This document shows positions 19,160 to 27,240 of a stretch of DNA of 64,000 bases, piece by piece. The first letter of the stretch is position 1. Every line of letters starts with the position of its first letter. A program made the translations under genes and the position numbers. Origin of the DNA: Phytoactinopolyspora mesophila (lineage in GTDB: Bacteria > Actinomycetota > Actinomycetes > Jiangellales > Jiangellaceae); contig NZ_WLZY01000013.1 of NCBI RefSeq assembly GCF_010122465.1, positions 87,902-151,901 of the forward strand, written 5' to 3'. Below the pieces are notes generated by a model. It ran no database searches and was not told the origin of the DNA. It saw only the letters and a program-made list of their open reading frames with translations.

Positions 19160-19189
19160 TTCCAATATTCCATGGAATGACGTTACTAT
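19160..19189 (+). promoter_or_regulatory. Promoter with palindromic operator in its spacer (sulfur operon)
   Basis: TTCCAA (19160-19165) and TACTAT (19184-19189) are 18 bases apart. The perfect palindrome ATTCCATGGAAT (19167-19178) fills the spacer, and TCATTCC/GGAATGA forms a wider inverted pair around it. This is a good site for repression, probably by the ArsR-rhodanese regulator encoded by the third gene of the operon. Confidence 0.6.
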
Positions 19190-19230
19190 GAAGCCGTTGG
19201 TTCTCGGTCGTTGACAGCGGAGGTGGATCC

Positions 19231-20589
19231 GTGGGCGCTTTCAAGGTGATCCCGTTGGTGAATGAAGGTCTCGGGAACTCGGCATACCTGGTGGACCTGG
19301 CCGACGGTCGTGCGCTCGCGGTGGATGCAAGTCTCGACCTGCGGGCATTGCGCGTGGCTGCCGAGCGCCGGGGGCTGACCGTGGCATACGCTGCGGACAC
19401 CCATCTGCACGCGGACTTCCTGACCGGCGCGCTCCAGCTCGCGGCCAGCGACGGCGCCACAGTGCTCGCGGCCGCAGCGGGCAATCGCGAGTTCCCGCAC
19501 CGGGAGTTGGCCGACGGCGACGAGATTGATCTGGGTGGACTCACGCTTCGCGCGCTCGCGACCCCTGGGCACACCCACGAGCACATCGCGTTCGAGGTGC
19601 TCGACGGTCGGCGGGTCCTCGGTGTCTTCACCGGCGGCTCGTTGCTTGTTGGGTCCGCTGCCCGCACCGACCTGGTCTCACCCGAGCGGACCGAGGAGCT
19701 GGCCCGCGCTCAATACCGCTCGCTGCAGCGACTGGCCATGCTCGACGACGACGTCGCGGTATGGCCCACCCACGGGGCAGGCTCGTTCTGCTCCGCGCCG
19801 CCCGGGACCGAGCGCATGTCCACGATCGGGACCGAACGAGCCACGAACACGCTACTCCGGTCCGAGAACGAGGACGCGTTCGTCAAGCAGCTGTTGGACT
19901 CGCTGGGCTCCTTCCCGCCGTATTTCATGCGGTTGGGCGAGATCAACCGCCGCGGCCCTGCCCTGGTCAGGGGCGACGCGCTCCCGCCGGTCACGGTCGC
20001 TGAGTTCGCGCGGCTGCAAGCCGCCGGTGTCGTCGTGGTCGACGTGCGACCAGTGCCCGACTTCGCGGCCGGGCACGTGCCGGATTCGGTGTCTATACCG
20101 CTGCGGCCGGTCTTCGCGACCTGGCTCGGCTGGCTGATCGACATCGACCAGCCGGTCGTGATCGTGCGAAACGCAGACCAGGACCCCGCGGAGATCCTGT
20201 GGCAGACCCGTAACATCGGCTACGACCAGATCACCGGCGAGCTCGACGGTGGCATGGCCGCGTGGGCGTCAGCCGGCCGGCCGACGGCCTCGATCCCGCT
20301 CGTCTCCCCAGCCGCGCTCGGCGACACCCAGGTGCTCGACGTCCGCCAGGACAGCGAATTCCTCTCCGGACACGTGCCTGGCGCCCGCCATATCGAGCTC
20401 GGCGCCGTCAGCTCCCGCGTCACAGGCCTGCCGGCACAACCCATCGTCGTGATGTGTGGCCACTTCGAGCGGGCGATGGGCGCGGCCAGCCTCCTCGCGC
20501 GCGCCGGTCGCACCGACGTTGCCGTGTTCAGAGGTGGACCGCAGGATTGGGCAGCCGCGACCGGCAATAGCCTGGAGAAGGGGACGTGA
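19231..20589 (+). CDS. MBL-fold protein with two rhodanese domains (persulfide-handling)
   Basis: A 452-residue protein. Residues 1-235 form a metallo-beta-lactamase domain of the persulfide dioxygenase type, with DTHLHADFL and ATPGHTHEH metal ligands. Two rhodanese domains follow, about 255-350 and 360-445. The first lacks a catalytic Cys (VVIVRNADQ in its place); the second has Cys in VVMCGHFERA. Such fusions oxidise or transfer persulfide sulfur. GTG start at 19231 with GGAGG 8 bases upstream. First gene of a three-gene operon with an MFS transporter and a sulfur-sensing ArsR. Confidence 0.9.
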   Translation: MGAFKVIPLVNEGLGNSAYLVDLADGRALAVDASLDLRALRVAAERRGLTVAYAADTHLHADFLTGALQLAASDGATVLAAAAGNREFPHRELADGDEIDLGGLTLRALATPGHTHEHIAFEVLDGRRVLGVFTGGSLLVGSAARTDLVSPERTEELARAQYRSLQRLAMLDDDVAVWPTHGAGSFCSAPPGTERMSTIGTERATNTLLRSENEDAFVKQLLDSLGSFPPYFMRLGEINRRGPALVRGDALPPVTVAEFARLQAAGVVVVDVRPVPDFAAGHVPDSVSIPLRPVFATWLGWLIDIDQPVVIVRNADQDPAEILWQTRNIGYDQITGELDGGMAAWASAGRPTASIPLVSPAALGDTQVLDVRQDSEFLSGHVPGARHIELGAVSSRVTGLPAQPIVVMCGHFERAMGAASLLARAGRTDVAVFRGGPQDWAAATGNSLEKGT

Positions 20590-21893
20590 GCCGGCCCAAA
20601 GGCCATGGCCGCCCCGTGGTCTTGGGGCTGCGGGCGAACGCTGCCCAGTTCACACTACTCGTCGCGCTGAACGCGCTGGTCGGCGGCATGGTCGGGCAGC
20701 AACAGACGGTACTGCCGCTGCTCGCCGAGCGCGAATTCGGCCTGTCCGGGTACACCTTCATATTCACCTACGTGGTCGCCTTCGGCGTCACCAAGGCGGC
20801 CGCCAACTACGTCGCCGGTACCTGGTCGGATCGATACGGCCGCAAACCCGTTCTCATCATCGGGTGGCTGTTCGCCCTACCAGTGCCGCTGATGCTGATA
20901 TGGGCCCCGAGCTGGGGCTGGGTCGTGGCGGCGAATGTGCTGCTCGGCATCAACCAGGGACTGACCTGGTCCACCACAGTGATCATGAAAATCGACCTTG
21001 TCGGGCCGAGGCAACGCGGTCTGGCGATGGGTCTCAACGAAGCCGCCGGTTACGGAGCGGTCGCCGTCACGTCCTTGGCCGCCGGCTACCTCGCCGCCCA
21101 GTACGGTCTTCGCCCCGCCCCGTTCCTGCTCGGCGTCTCTTACACGGCTTTGGCGCTCGGCCTGTCCACCTTGGCCGTGCGGGAGACCAGAGACCACGCC
21201 AGAGCCGAGGCAGCCGGCCACCTCCCCCGCGCCGACGGGCGTCACGATCACCTGCACAGCGAGCTCAACAGCCGCCACGTGTTCACCCAGACCAGCTTCC
21301 GCGAACCGGCGCTGTCGTCGGCCAGTCAGGCCGGCTTGGTCAACAATCTCAACTTCGGCCTGTCCTGGGGGCTGTTTCCCCTGTTGTTCGCGAGCGCAGG
21401 TCTGTCGGTGGACCGGATCGCAGTGCTCTTCTCGCTCTACCCAGCCGTATGGGGCTTCGGGCAGCTGTTCACCGGTGCACTGTCGGACAGGTGGGGCCGC
21501 AAGCACCTCATCACCGCGGGCATGCTCACCCAAGCAACCGCACTCGCCGTCATTGCCCTCGCCGATACATTCGCGCTCTGGGCGCTCGGCGCCACACTGC
21601 TCGGAGCCGGAACCGCGATGGTTTACCCGACGCTACTGGCAACCATCGGCGACGTGGCACACCCGGCCTGGCGCGGCCGCGCCGTCGGGATCTATCGGGT
21701 CTGGCGTGACCTCGGCTACGCCGTCGGCGCGCTGATGGGCGGGGTCGTCGCGGACCTGTGGGAGCTGCGCACGGCGGTTTGGGTAGCCTCTGCCATCAGC
21801 GTGATCTCCGCTCTGGTGGTCGCCATCAAGATGTATGAGACGCACCACCGTCCCACAACCAGCAGCGCACCGGAGGGAGCAAGCGATGGGTGA
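20586..21893 (+). CDS. MFS transporter of the sulfur operon
   Basis: A 435-residue major facilitator with 12 predicted helices and the duplicated loop motif: GTWSDRYGRKPVL in the N half and GALSDRWGRKHLI in the C half. A His-rich central loop (GRHDHLHSELNSRH, about residues 218-231) is unusual and might bind metal. GTG start overlaps the upstream stop by 4 bases. Placement between MBL-rhodanese and ArsR-rhodanese suggests transport of a sulfur compound, but the substrate is inferred from context only. Confidence 0.88.
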   Translation: MSRPKGHGRPVVLGLRANAAQFTLLVALNALVGGMVGQQQTVLPLLAEREFGLSGYTFIFTYVVAFGVTKAAANYVAGTWSDRYGRKPVLIIGWLFALPVPLMLIWAPSWGWVVAANVLLGINQGLTWSTTVIMKIDLVGPRQRGLAMGLNEAAGYGAVAVTSLAAGYLAAQYGLRPAPFLLGVSYTALALGLSTLAVRETRDHARAEAAGHLPRADGRHDHLHSELNSRHVFTQTSFREPALSSASQAGLVNNLNFGLSWGLFPLLFASAGLSVDRIAVLFSLYPAVWGFGQLFTGALSDRWGRKHLITAGMLTQATALAVIALADTFALWALGATLLGAGTAMVYPTLLATIGDVAHPAWRGRAVGIYRVWRDLGYAVGALMGGVVADLWELRTAVWVASAISVISALVVAIKMYETHHRPTTSSAPEGASDG

Positions 21894-22551
21894 ACGTGCC
21901 GTCAAGGATGCGCTGTTCGCCGAGTTCGCCGCCGTCGGGAAAGTACTGGGCAACCCCAAGCGGCTCGAACTGCTCGACCTGCTGGCCCAAAGCCCGCGTA
22001 GCGTGGACGACCTTGCTTCGGCGGCCGACCTCGGAGTGAGCACCTGCTCGGCGCACCTGCAGACACTCCGTGAGGCGGGCCTGGTCGATACCCGCCGCGA
22101 GGGTAAACGGGTCTTCTACTCCCTCGCCGGTGACGATGTGGTTGGCCTCTGGAACCACCTACGCCGGGTAGCACAGCTGCACCGGCCGCACACCGAGCTC
22201 GCCCGGCGCGCCTATCTCGGCCCTGAGGACACCACCGCCGTCGATACCGACGAACTCCTTCGCCGCGTCGGCCGCGGTGACACCGTCGTCCTGGACGTAC
22301 GCCCCGAACCCGAGTATCTCGGCGGGCACCTTCCGGGCGCGATTCACATCCCACTCGACGAGCTGGCCGAGCGGCTCGAGGAGCTGCCACGGAACAAGGA
22401 GATCGTTGCCTACTGCCGTGGTCAGTACTGCGTCCTGGCCCACGATGCCGTCCGGCTGCTGAACGCCCGCGGGCTACCCGCACGGCGAGCTGCCGATGGC
22501 GTCGTGGAATGGCGGGTGGCCGGAATCCCCGTGGAGACCGGCGCCGCTTGA
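21886..22551 (+). CDS. ArsR-family regulator fused to a rhodanese domain
   Basis: A 221-residue two-domain regulator. Winged helix at about residues 10-95 with recognition helix around LGVSTCSAHLQTLREAG. Rhodanese at about 120-215 with active-site loop CRGQYC. The rhodanese very likely gives persulfide or sulfide sensing, coupling sulfane sulfur to DNA release. The ATG at 21886 lies inside the end of the MFS gene (8-base overlap) with GGAGGGAG upstream. Probable repressor of the operon through the palindrome at 19167-19178. Confidence 0.92.
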   Translation: MGERAVKDALFAEFAAVGKVLGNPKRLELLDLLAQSPRSVDDLASAADLGVSTCSAHLQTLREAGLVDTRREGKRVFYSLAGDDVVGLWNHLRRVAQLHRPHTELARRAYLGPEDTTAVDTDELLRRVGRGDTVVLDVRPEPEYLGGHLPGAIHIPLDELAERLEELPRNKEIVAYCRGQYCVLAHDAVRLLNARGLPARRAADGVVEWRVAGIPVETGAA

Positions 22552-22683
22552 GCCTGCAAAACCCAGCGTCGACCCGGCAAGTGCTCCGGCTGAGGCTGGA
22601 CCTAGCGTCGTGGCCAGTAGATGTGTGTTACATCATCGCTTTCCCCGCCCACAGCGCATCAGGCCACGCATACCATCGGGAAG

Positions 22684-23469
22684 GTGGACGACACCGCGCG
22701 GCTGACCGACGACTCTGCCGAGGTCCCGTCGCTGGTCGGCGAGGCCGCCGAATTCTTGACCGAGTTCCGCCAGCTCCGGGACGAGTTCTCCCGGTTCATG
22801 CTGTCGTACAAGTTCGGCATGGACGAGATCACCACAAAAGTGCGGATCCTCCAGGAAGAGTTCCGCCTCGTCCACGCGTACAACCCCATCGAGCACGTGT
22901 CCGCTCGGCTGAAGACGCCCGAGAGTGTGCTGGACAAGGTCGAGCGCAAGAAGTGCGAGCCGACGTTCGACCGAATCCGGGAAGAGATCACCGACATCGC
23001 GGGCGTCCGCGTCACGTGTTCGTTCGTGTCGGACGCCTATCGGGTGTTCGACCTGCTCACCGGCCAGCATGACATCCACGTGGTCACGGTCAAGGATTAC
23101 ATCGAACATCCGAAGCCCAACGGGTACCGAAGCCTGCACGCCATCGTCGAGATCCCGGTCTTTCTGTCCGCCGGACCCACTACCGCGCGGGTCGAGGTCC
23201 AATTCCGCACCATCGCCATGGACTTCTGGGCCAGCCTTGAACACAAGATCTACTACAAGTACGACAAACACGTACCGGCCGAGCTCCTGAGCAGCCTGCG
23301 CGAGGCTGCCAGGACGGCGGCCAAACTGGACAACGACATGGAGCAACTACACCGGGAGATCCACGGCGACGACAGGCTGACGACGGAACCGACGGCAGGC
23401 AGCCTCGAGTTGTCCGAACGCGTGGTCGCCCAGCTGATCCGGCAACGCAACCACCTCCGCTCCGATTGA
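22684..23469 (+). CDS. Small alarmone synthetase ((p)ppGpp synthetase, RelA/SpoT domain)
   Basis: A 261-residue protein with a stand-alone synthetase domain and no HD hydrolase, TGS or ACT domains, so it belongs to the small alarmone synthetase type (RelP/RelQ-like). Key features: RIREEITDIAGVRVTC, the substrate loop HPKPNGYRSLHAIVEIP, and VEVQFRTIAMDFWASLEHK with the catalytic Glu of VEVQ. It transfers pyrophosphate from ATP to GDP or GTP. A GTG at 22684 is the probable start; the upstream frame reads like intergenic DNA. Monocistronic, followed by twin hairpins. Confidence 0.9.
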   Translation: MDDTARLTDDSAEVPSLVGEAAEFLTEFRQLRDEFSRFMLSYKFGMDEITTKVRILQEEFRLVHAYNPIEHVSARLKTPESVLDKVERKKCEPTFDRIREEITDIAGVRVTCSFVSDAYRVFDLLTGQHDIHVVTVKDYIEHPKPNGYRSLHAIVEIPVFLSAGPTTARVEVQFRTIAMDFWASLEHKIYYKYDKHVPAELLSSLREAARTAAKLDNDMEQLHREIHGDDRLTTEPTAGSLELSERVVAQLIRQRNHLRSD

Positions 23470-23522
23470 CGCCCGGCCCGCCCCTGTGGGCGCAAGCCTA
23501 CACACACTCCGCAGGCGGGTCC

Positions 23523-23597
23523 GCAGGACGTTACGTTGCGTCCTGCAGGGAGTGCGCCCCGACGCTCGGTGTGCAGGACGCAGCGCAATGTCCTGCA
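23523..23597. repeat. Twin GCAGGAC hairpins between convergent genes
   Basis: GCAGGACG/CGTCCTGC (23523-23530 with 23539-23546) and TGCAGGAC/GTCCTGCA (23572-23579 with 23590-23597) are two short perfect stems with the same arm sequence. They lie between the alarmone synthetase and the convergent lipoprotein gene. No T tract follows either stem, so they are not typical intrinsic terminators. Confidence 0.5.
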
Positions 23598-23635
23598 GAT
23601 CCGTTCGGCCTTGAACCTGGGCACCCATTCGCGGC

Positions 23636-24253
23636 CTACGTATCGACCGGCGGCTCCTGGCCGGGACATGGAGCTCCGATACCGATTCCTGCTTCTTCTT
23701 CGGGCTCGCCGTCAACTCGAATGTGGAGCGTGTAACATCCAGGCTCGCTCACCCAGTAGCCTCCGGCGAAGGCCAGCCAATAGTCATGACCCGGACAGTC
23801 AGCCAGCACCGATATACCGGGCGAGGAAGGATGTCCGCCCCAGCCGATACGGAGATCGTCCGCATACTCCGGTGGAACCAGCAGCTCCACGTGGCGCCCA
23901 CCGCGGACGACCAGACCTGCTTTCGCGAAGAACCATCCCCCACTTGGGAGTTCGCTGGCTGAGCCGGGAACACCGGACTCCTCGACCGAGACCGCCTGCA
24001 GGGCGGGGCGTTCTGGAGACGGCATCGCCACGGCGTCGTCAATCGTGAGGTAACGGTCTGGTTCGGGGTCGCCGCCGCCGATGGTGTGACCGCACGTGAT
24101 GATGGCGTTCTCGTCCGCACCCGGCGTCGCGGTTCGCACATCCGGCACGGTCGGCGGTGGCGCGTCCCGCAGAGCGTCGTCGGACATTGAGCCATCCGAA
24201 CAAGACGCCACAAGAAGTCCGCCGAGCAGAACGGCCAGGCGAGTCTTCACCAT
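23636..24253 (-). CDS. Hypothetical lipoprotein
   Basis: A 205-residue secreted protein. It begins with Met-Val-Lys-Thr-Arg and a hydrophobic segment ending in the lipobox LLVAS-C (Cys at about residue 19), then a low-complexity Ser/Asp linker. Two Cys pairs in the mature part may form disulfides. No enzyme motif is visible. The ATG at 24253 starts the signal peptide; the open frame upstream is Arg-rich and unlikely to be translated. Confidence 0.75.
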   Translation of the reverse strand: MVKTRLAVLLGGLLVASCSDGSMSDDALRDAPPPTVPDVRTATPGADENAIITCGHTIGGGDPEPDRYLTIDDAVAMPSPERPALQAVSVEESGVPGSASELPSGGWFFAKAGLVVRGGRHVELLVPPEYADDLRIGWGGHPSSPGISVLADCPGHDYWLAFAGGYWVSEPGCYTLHIRVDGEPEEEAGIGIGAPCPGQEPPVDT

Positions 24254-24447
24254 CTCGATTCTAGCGGGACCTAGACGAACGGAGTCCGGGCGAGAACCCC
24301 AGTTCACGCCGGATCCACGCTGACCGGGATGTCGTCGAGTAGGCCGCAACCTCAGGGCGATGCGGGGACGCGCGCGGGAGATTGGGGCTGCCGCGTTTTT
24401 CAAGCGACTTCTGGACAAGCGCATCGCGCAGGGCTTACCCCGGTCCG

Positions 24448-25194
24448 TCAGAGGTCGTGTCGCACCCAGACATTCGGTTCTACATACACCGCGTAGCCGT
24501 GTACGAGATCACAGTGCACGGGAACAAGAGCTCCCGGTACGTCAATGTCACCCTCGTGATCGAAGGGCAGACCGGTCCATTCCCTCCACTGCGCGAGTGA
24601 CCCGGCGATCACCATCGATGCCGGCGCCGGCTTGATGACGGTTCCGCCGGCACGAACGTGGACCCGCAGCCATGGATCTGCCGGAAGCCCGTCCGGACGG
24701 ATGTCGGCCAGGTATTGCTTGACCGGCACACCCGGTTGGAGGTGTTTCGCATTCGGGCGCACCGGTGCGATGAGTGCCTCGTGGCCTTGAGCCGCGACAG
24801 CGACCCGCAAGGCGCCGAGCATCTGGTGCGAGAGGCCTTGCCCCAGGTAGGCCGTGTCAACAACGATATCGAGCGCACAGGCAACCGTCGGCCGGTGCCC
24901 TTTGCGCTGGTCGGCGAATCCCCACTGCAGTACTGTGTCCCAGCCGCCGTCGGGAAACAGCTCCCGTCCGGCCCGTTCTGCATCGAATGGAATGCTACGG
25001 CCCCGCGCGACCAGTGTGTTGTCGTCCGTCGTCGCGACAACACAATACTCCGGGAAGACCAACGAGACCTGGTTGAGCAGAGCATTGGCGAGTTTGTCAT
25101 GGCCCATGAATTCTGGCCACGAATCTCGGATCTCGTACATCCGGCCGGCCAGTTCAGGGCGTTCGGCGACGGCGGTGATCGTGAGGTTGGGCAC
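24448..25194 (-). CDS. GNAT-like N-acetyltransferase
   Basis: A 248-residue protein. The central block IVVDTAYLGQGLSHQMLGAL (about residues 113-132) has the Q/R-x-x-G-x-G/A acetyl-CoA binding loop of GNAT enzymes, here LGQGLS. The N-terminal part (RMYEIRDSWPEFM) is also GNAT-like. The C-terminal third has no clear match. GTG start. The substrate is unknown. It is divergent from the VOC/ArsR operon, about 150 bases away. Confidence 0.78.
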   Translation of the reverse strand: MPNLTITAVAERPELAGRMYEIRDSWPEFMGHDKLANALLNQVSLVFPEYCVVATTDDNTLVARGRSIPFDAERAGRELFPDGGWDTVLQWGFADQRKGHRPTVACALDIVVDTAYLGQGLSHQMLGALRVAVAAQGHEALIAPVRPNAKHLQPGVPVKQYLADIRPDGLPADPWLRVHVRAGGTVIKPAPASMVIAGSLAQWREWTGLPFDHEGDIDVPGALVPVHCDLVHGYAVYVEPNVWVRHDL

Positions 25195-25292
25195 GATGTC
25201 AGCATGCCAGGGCTTGCTCTATACCACACACGTCTTTTCTCGGCACTCCTTCATCACTGGCAACTGATCTCGCAGCAGATACCCGCCGACAG

Positions 25293-25334
25293 GTAGGCGA
25301 TTGCCTACGCTTGACAGGTAGGACATTGCCTACC
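25293..25334 (+). promoter_or_regulatory. Promoter with two ArsR-type operators
   Basis: GTAGGC-GATT-GCCTAC (25293-25308) and GGTAGG-ACATTG-CCTACC (25317-25334) are two related palindromes. TTGACA (25311-25316), a consensus -35 element, lies exactly between them, so the second palindrome fills the promoter spacer. The VOC-ArsR-AHSA1 operon begins 14 bases later. Confidence 0.65.
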
Positions 25335-25347
25335 TAACGTGTCAGCC

Positions 25348-25704
25348 ATGGCTATCACACATGTACGGACGTTGAACGTCCCCGTTTCCGACCAAGATCG
25401 CGCCAAGGCCTTCTACACCGAGTCCCTCGGCTTTCACGTCGTCGTCGACAACTCGATGGGACCGATGCGGTGGCTGGAGGTCGCGCCGCACGGCGCTGCC
25501 ACCAGCATTGTGCTCGGCGCACACCCGGACATGATTCCGGGCAGCCAGCAAGGCATCCTGCTCACTACAAACGACATCGACCGCGACTGCGAACAACTAC
25601 GGGCGGCGGGCGTCAGCGTCGACGGCCCGGAAGACCAGCCGTGGGGACGGCAGGCAAGCTTCACCGACCCGGACGGCAACGGCTTCCTGCTGAGCGCGGC
25701 ATGA
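25348..25704 (+). CDS. VOC family (glyoxalase-like) protein
   Basis: A 118-residue single-domain vicinal oxygen chelate protein: VSDQDRAKAFYTESLGFHV in the first half, EDQPWGRQASFTDPDGNGF in the second. First gene of a tightly packed operon with an ArsR regulator (ATGA overlap at 25701) and an AHSA1 protein, a combination often seen in actinobacteria. An upstream GTG at 25339 is in frame. The substrate is unknown. Confidence 0.88.
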   Translation: MAITHVRTLNVPVSDQDRAKAFYTESLGFHVVVDNSMGPMRWLEVAPHGAATSIVLGAHPDMIPGSQQGILLTTNDIDRDCEQLRAAGVSVDGPEDQPWGRQASFTDPDGNGFLLSAA

Positions 25705-26015
25705 CCACGTTGCGCGACGACGTCTTCGGTGCCCTGGCCAGCCCCACCCGACGGGAACTGCTGAACCTGCTTCTCACGGGCCCGCGCACGGTGAACGATC
25801 TAGCATCCCATTTCGACATGCGTCGCCCCAGTGTGTCCGAACATCTCAAGGTGCTCCGGGACGCTGAACTGGTCACCGAGCAGAAGGTGGGCCGGGAACG
25901 CCATTACCAGTTGGAGGCCGAACCCCTGATGAAACTCCAGCACTGGCTACACCCCTACGAACAGTTCTGGCGTGAGCGGATGAAGGCCTTGGGCGAGGTA
26001 TTGGAGGACATGTGA
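25701..26015 (+). CDS. ArsR-family transcriptional regulator
   Basis: A 104-residue winged-helix repressor: ASPTRRELLNLLLTGPRTV then the recognition region MRRPSVSEHLKVLRDAELV and wing EQKVGRERHYQLEAEPL. There are no metal-binding Cys residues in the recognition helix, so it is of the non-metal SRPBCC-linked ArsR type. The start ATG overlaps the VOC stop and its own stop overlaps the next GTG. Probably binds the paired GTAGG...CCTAC sites upstream of the operon. Confidence 0.92.
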   Translation: MTTLRDDVFGALASPTRRELLNLLLTGPRTVNDLASHFDMRRPSVSEHLKVLRDAELVTEQKVGRERHYQLEAEPLMKLQHWLHPYEQFWRERMKALGEVLEDM

Positions 26016-26461
26016 ACGACGTTGCCCATGGCACGATCCACCTCGACGAATTCCTTCCGCATGCGCCCCACAAGGTATGGCGCGCACTGACCGAGCCCGA
26101 GCTGATCGCACGCTGGCTGATGCCGAACGACTTCAAGCTCGAAGTGGGCCACAGGTTCACGTTCCGCTCCCGCCCCATGCCGGACGTGGGCTTCGGGGGT
26201 ATCTGTCACTCAGAGGTCCTCGCCTTCGAGGTCGGACACATGCTCCGGATCGCCTGGAGAGCCGCGCCGGAAGACCGCAGCTCCCTCGATTCCGTCGTGA
26301 CGTTCACCCTGGAACCGGAGGGACGTGGCACCCGTTTGTTCCTGACCCACGACGGCTTCGACCCGGGTGATCCGTTGCAGGCACTGTCCCACCGGATCAT
26401 GGGTAGCGGCTGGAAGGGGATCGGCCGGCGCGTCGCGGCGGCGATCGAGAACGCCGGCTGA
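26012..26461 (+). CDS. AHSA1/SRPBCC-domain protein
   Basis: A 149-residue START-like (AHSA1) domain protein. FLPHAPHKVWRALTEPELIARWLMP is represented at its start by FLPHAPHKVWRALTEPEL, and the C-terminal helix follows TRLFLTHDGF. Members bind hydrophobic ligands. GTG start at 26012 in an ATGTGA overlap with the ArsR gene. The conserved ArsR-AHSA1 pairing suggests that it binds or handles the effector of the repressor, which is an inference. Confidence 0.9.
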   Translation: MNDVAHGTIHLDEFLPHAPHKVWRALTEPELIARWLMPNDFKLEVGHRFTFRSRPMPDVGFGGICHSEVLAFEVGHMLRIAWRAAPEDRSSLDSVVTFTLEPEGRGTRLFLTHDGFDPGDPLQALSHRIMGSGWKGIGRRVAAAIENAG

Positions 26462-26517
26462 CCCCCGGGCGCCACGTCCGTGCGCTGGGCCTCGGCACCG
26501 GTGGTACGGTCACGGCC

Positions 26518-27159
26518 ATGGGTTCGATCTTCCGCACGGCAGGCGCCGCGCTGCTGGCCGGTGCGCTCGTCGCGTGTGGCGGCGATGACTCCAGCGAGGG
26601 CGCCGACGATCAAGGCGTCGCCGACGAAGTCTTCATTGAAGACATCGACCTCGGTGACCTCGATCTCGACATCGACATGGAGGAGGTCCTCGCAGAGCTC
26701 GAGGACCTCGACTTTGACGAGTTGTTCGCCGGACTAGACGAAGCCGACCTCGACGAATTGTTCAGCGATTTCGGGGGCGCAGCCGACCCTTTGCGGACAG
26801 GACAGTGTTGGGGCCTCAAAGAGAGCGTCGAGCAAGATCCGATTCCTTGCGACCAACCACACGTCTACGAGGTGGTAGGTGTGTTCGACGACTTCGATCA
26901 CGACAAGTCCGAGGGCCCCCTCACGTTCGAAGAACTGCAGGAAGAAACGGCCGCCAAGAGGGAACTGTGTGAAGGCGCCTTCGCAGAGTACTTCGGGTTC
27001 TCGTATGAAGAGCAGGACACCCCCACGATCGTCGTCGACCCGATGCCCACCTACCTGGGGCAGCCCGAACTGGTGGTGTGCAGCGCGCATTCCGGGCCTG
27101 GCGTCGAGACCTACATGGACGAGGTCGTCGGCTCCTTCGCCGACCGCGGCATCAGGTGA
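26518..27159 (+). CDS. Acidic lipoprotein with septum-formation-like domain
   Basis: A 213-residue secreted protein. The signal peptide ends with the lipobox LVAC at about residue 20. Next comes a very acidic Asp/Leu/Glu-rich stretch (about 38-85) made of imperfect repeats of the DLDxDELF type. The C-terminal domain (about 95-210) has GQCWGLK, PCDQPHVYEVVGVF and a final Cys, resembling the septum formation family (PF13845), with two likely disulfides. TACGGT at 26505-26510 lies 8 bases before the ATG, which suggests leaderless translation. Confidence 0.8.
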   Translation: MGSIFRTAGAALLAGALVACGGDDSSEGADDQGVADEVFIEDIDLGDLDLDIDMEEVLAELEDLDFDELFAGLDEADLDELFSDFGGAADPLRTGQCWGLKESVEQDPIPCDQPHVYEVVGVFDDFDHDKSEGPLTFEELQEETAAKRELCEGAFAEYFGFSYEEQDTPTIVVDPMPTYLGQPELVVCSAHSGPGVETYMDEVVGSFADRGIR

Positions 27160-27240
27160 TAGACGCGACGCCACGTTGCGGAGACGGCGGCCCCTGGCTG
27201 CCCAGCTGACCCTCGGCACCCTCCGGATGCTGAGATGTGA

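Noticed and set aside
18960..19667. 235-codon minus frame across the sulfur operon promoter
   Set aside because: Ser/Arg-rich, covers a promoter with a palindromic operator and overlaps the MBL-fold domain.
20456..21709. 417-codon plus frame inside the MFS gene
   Set aside because: Arg/Pro/His-rich sequence in the wrong frame; the MFS frame has both duplicated loop motifs.
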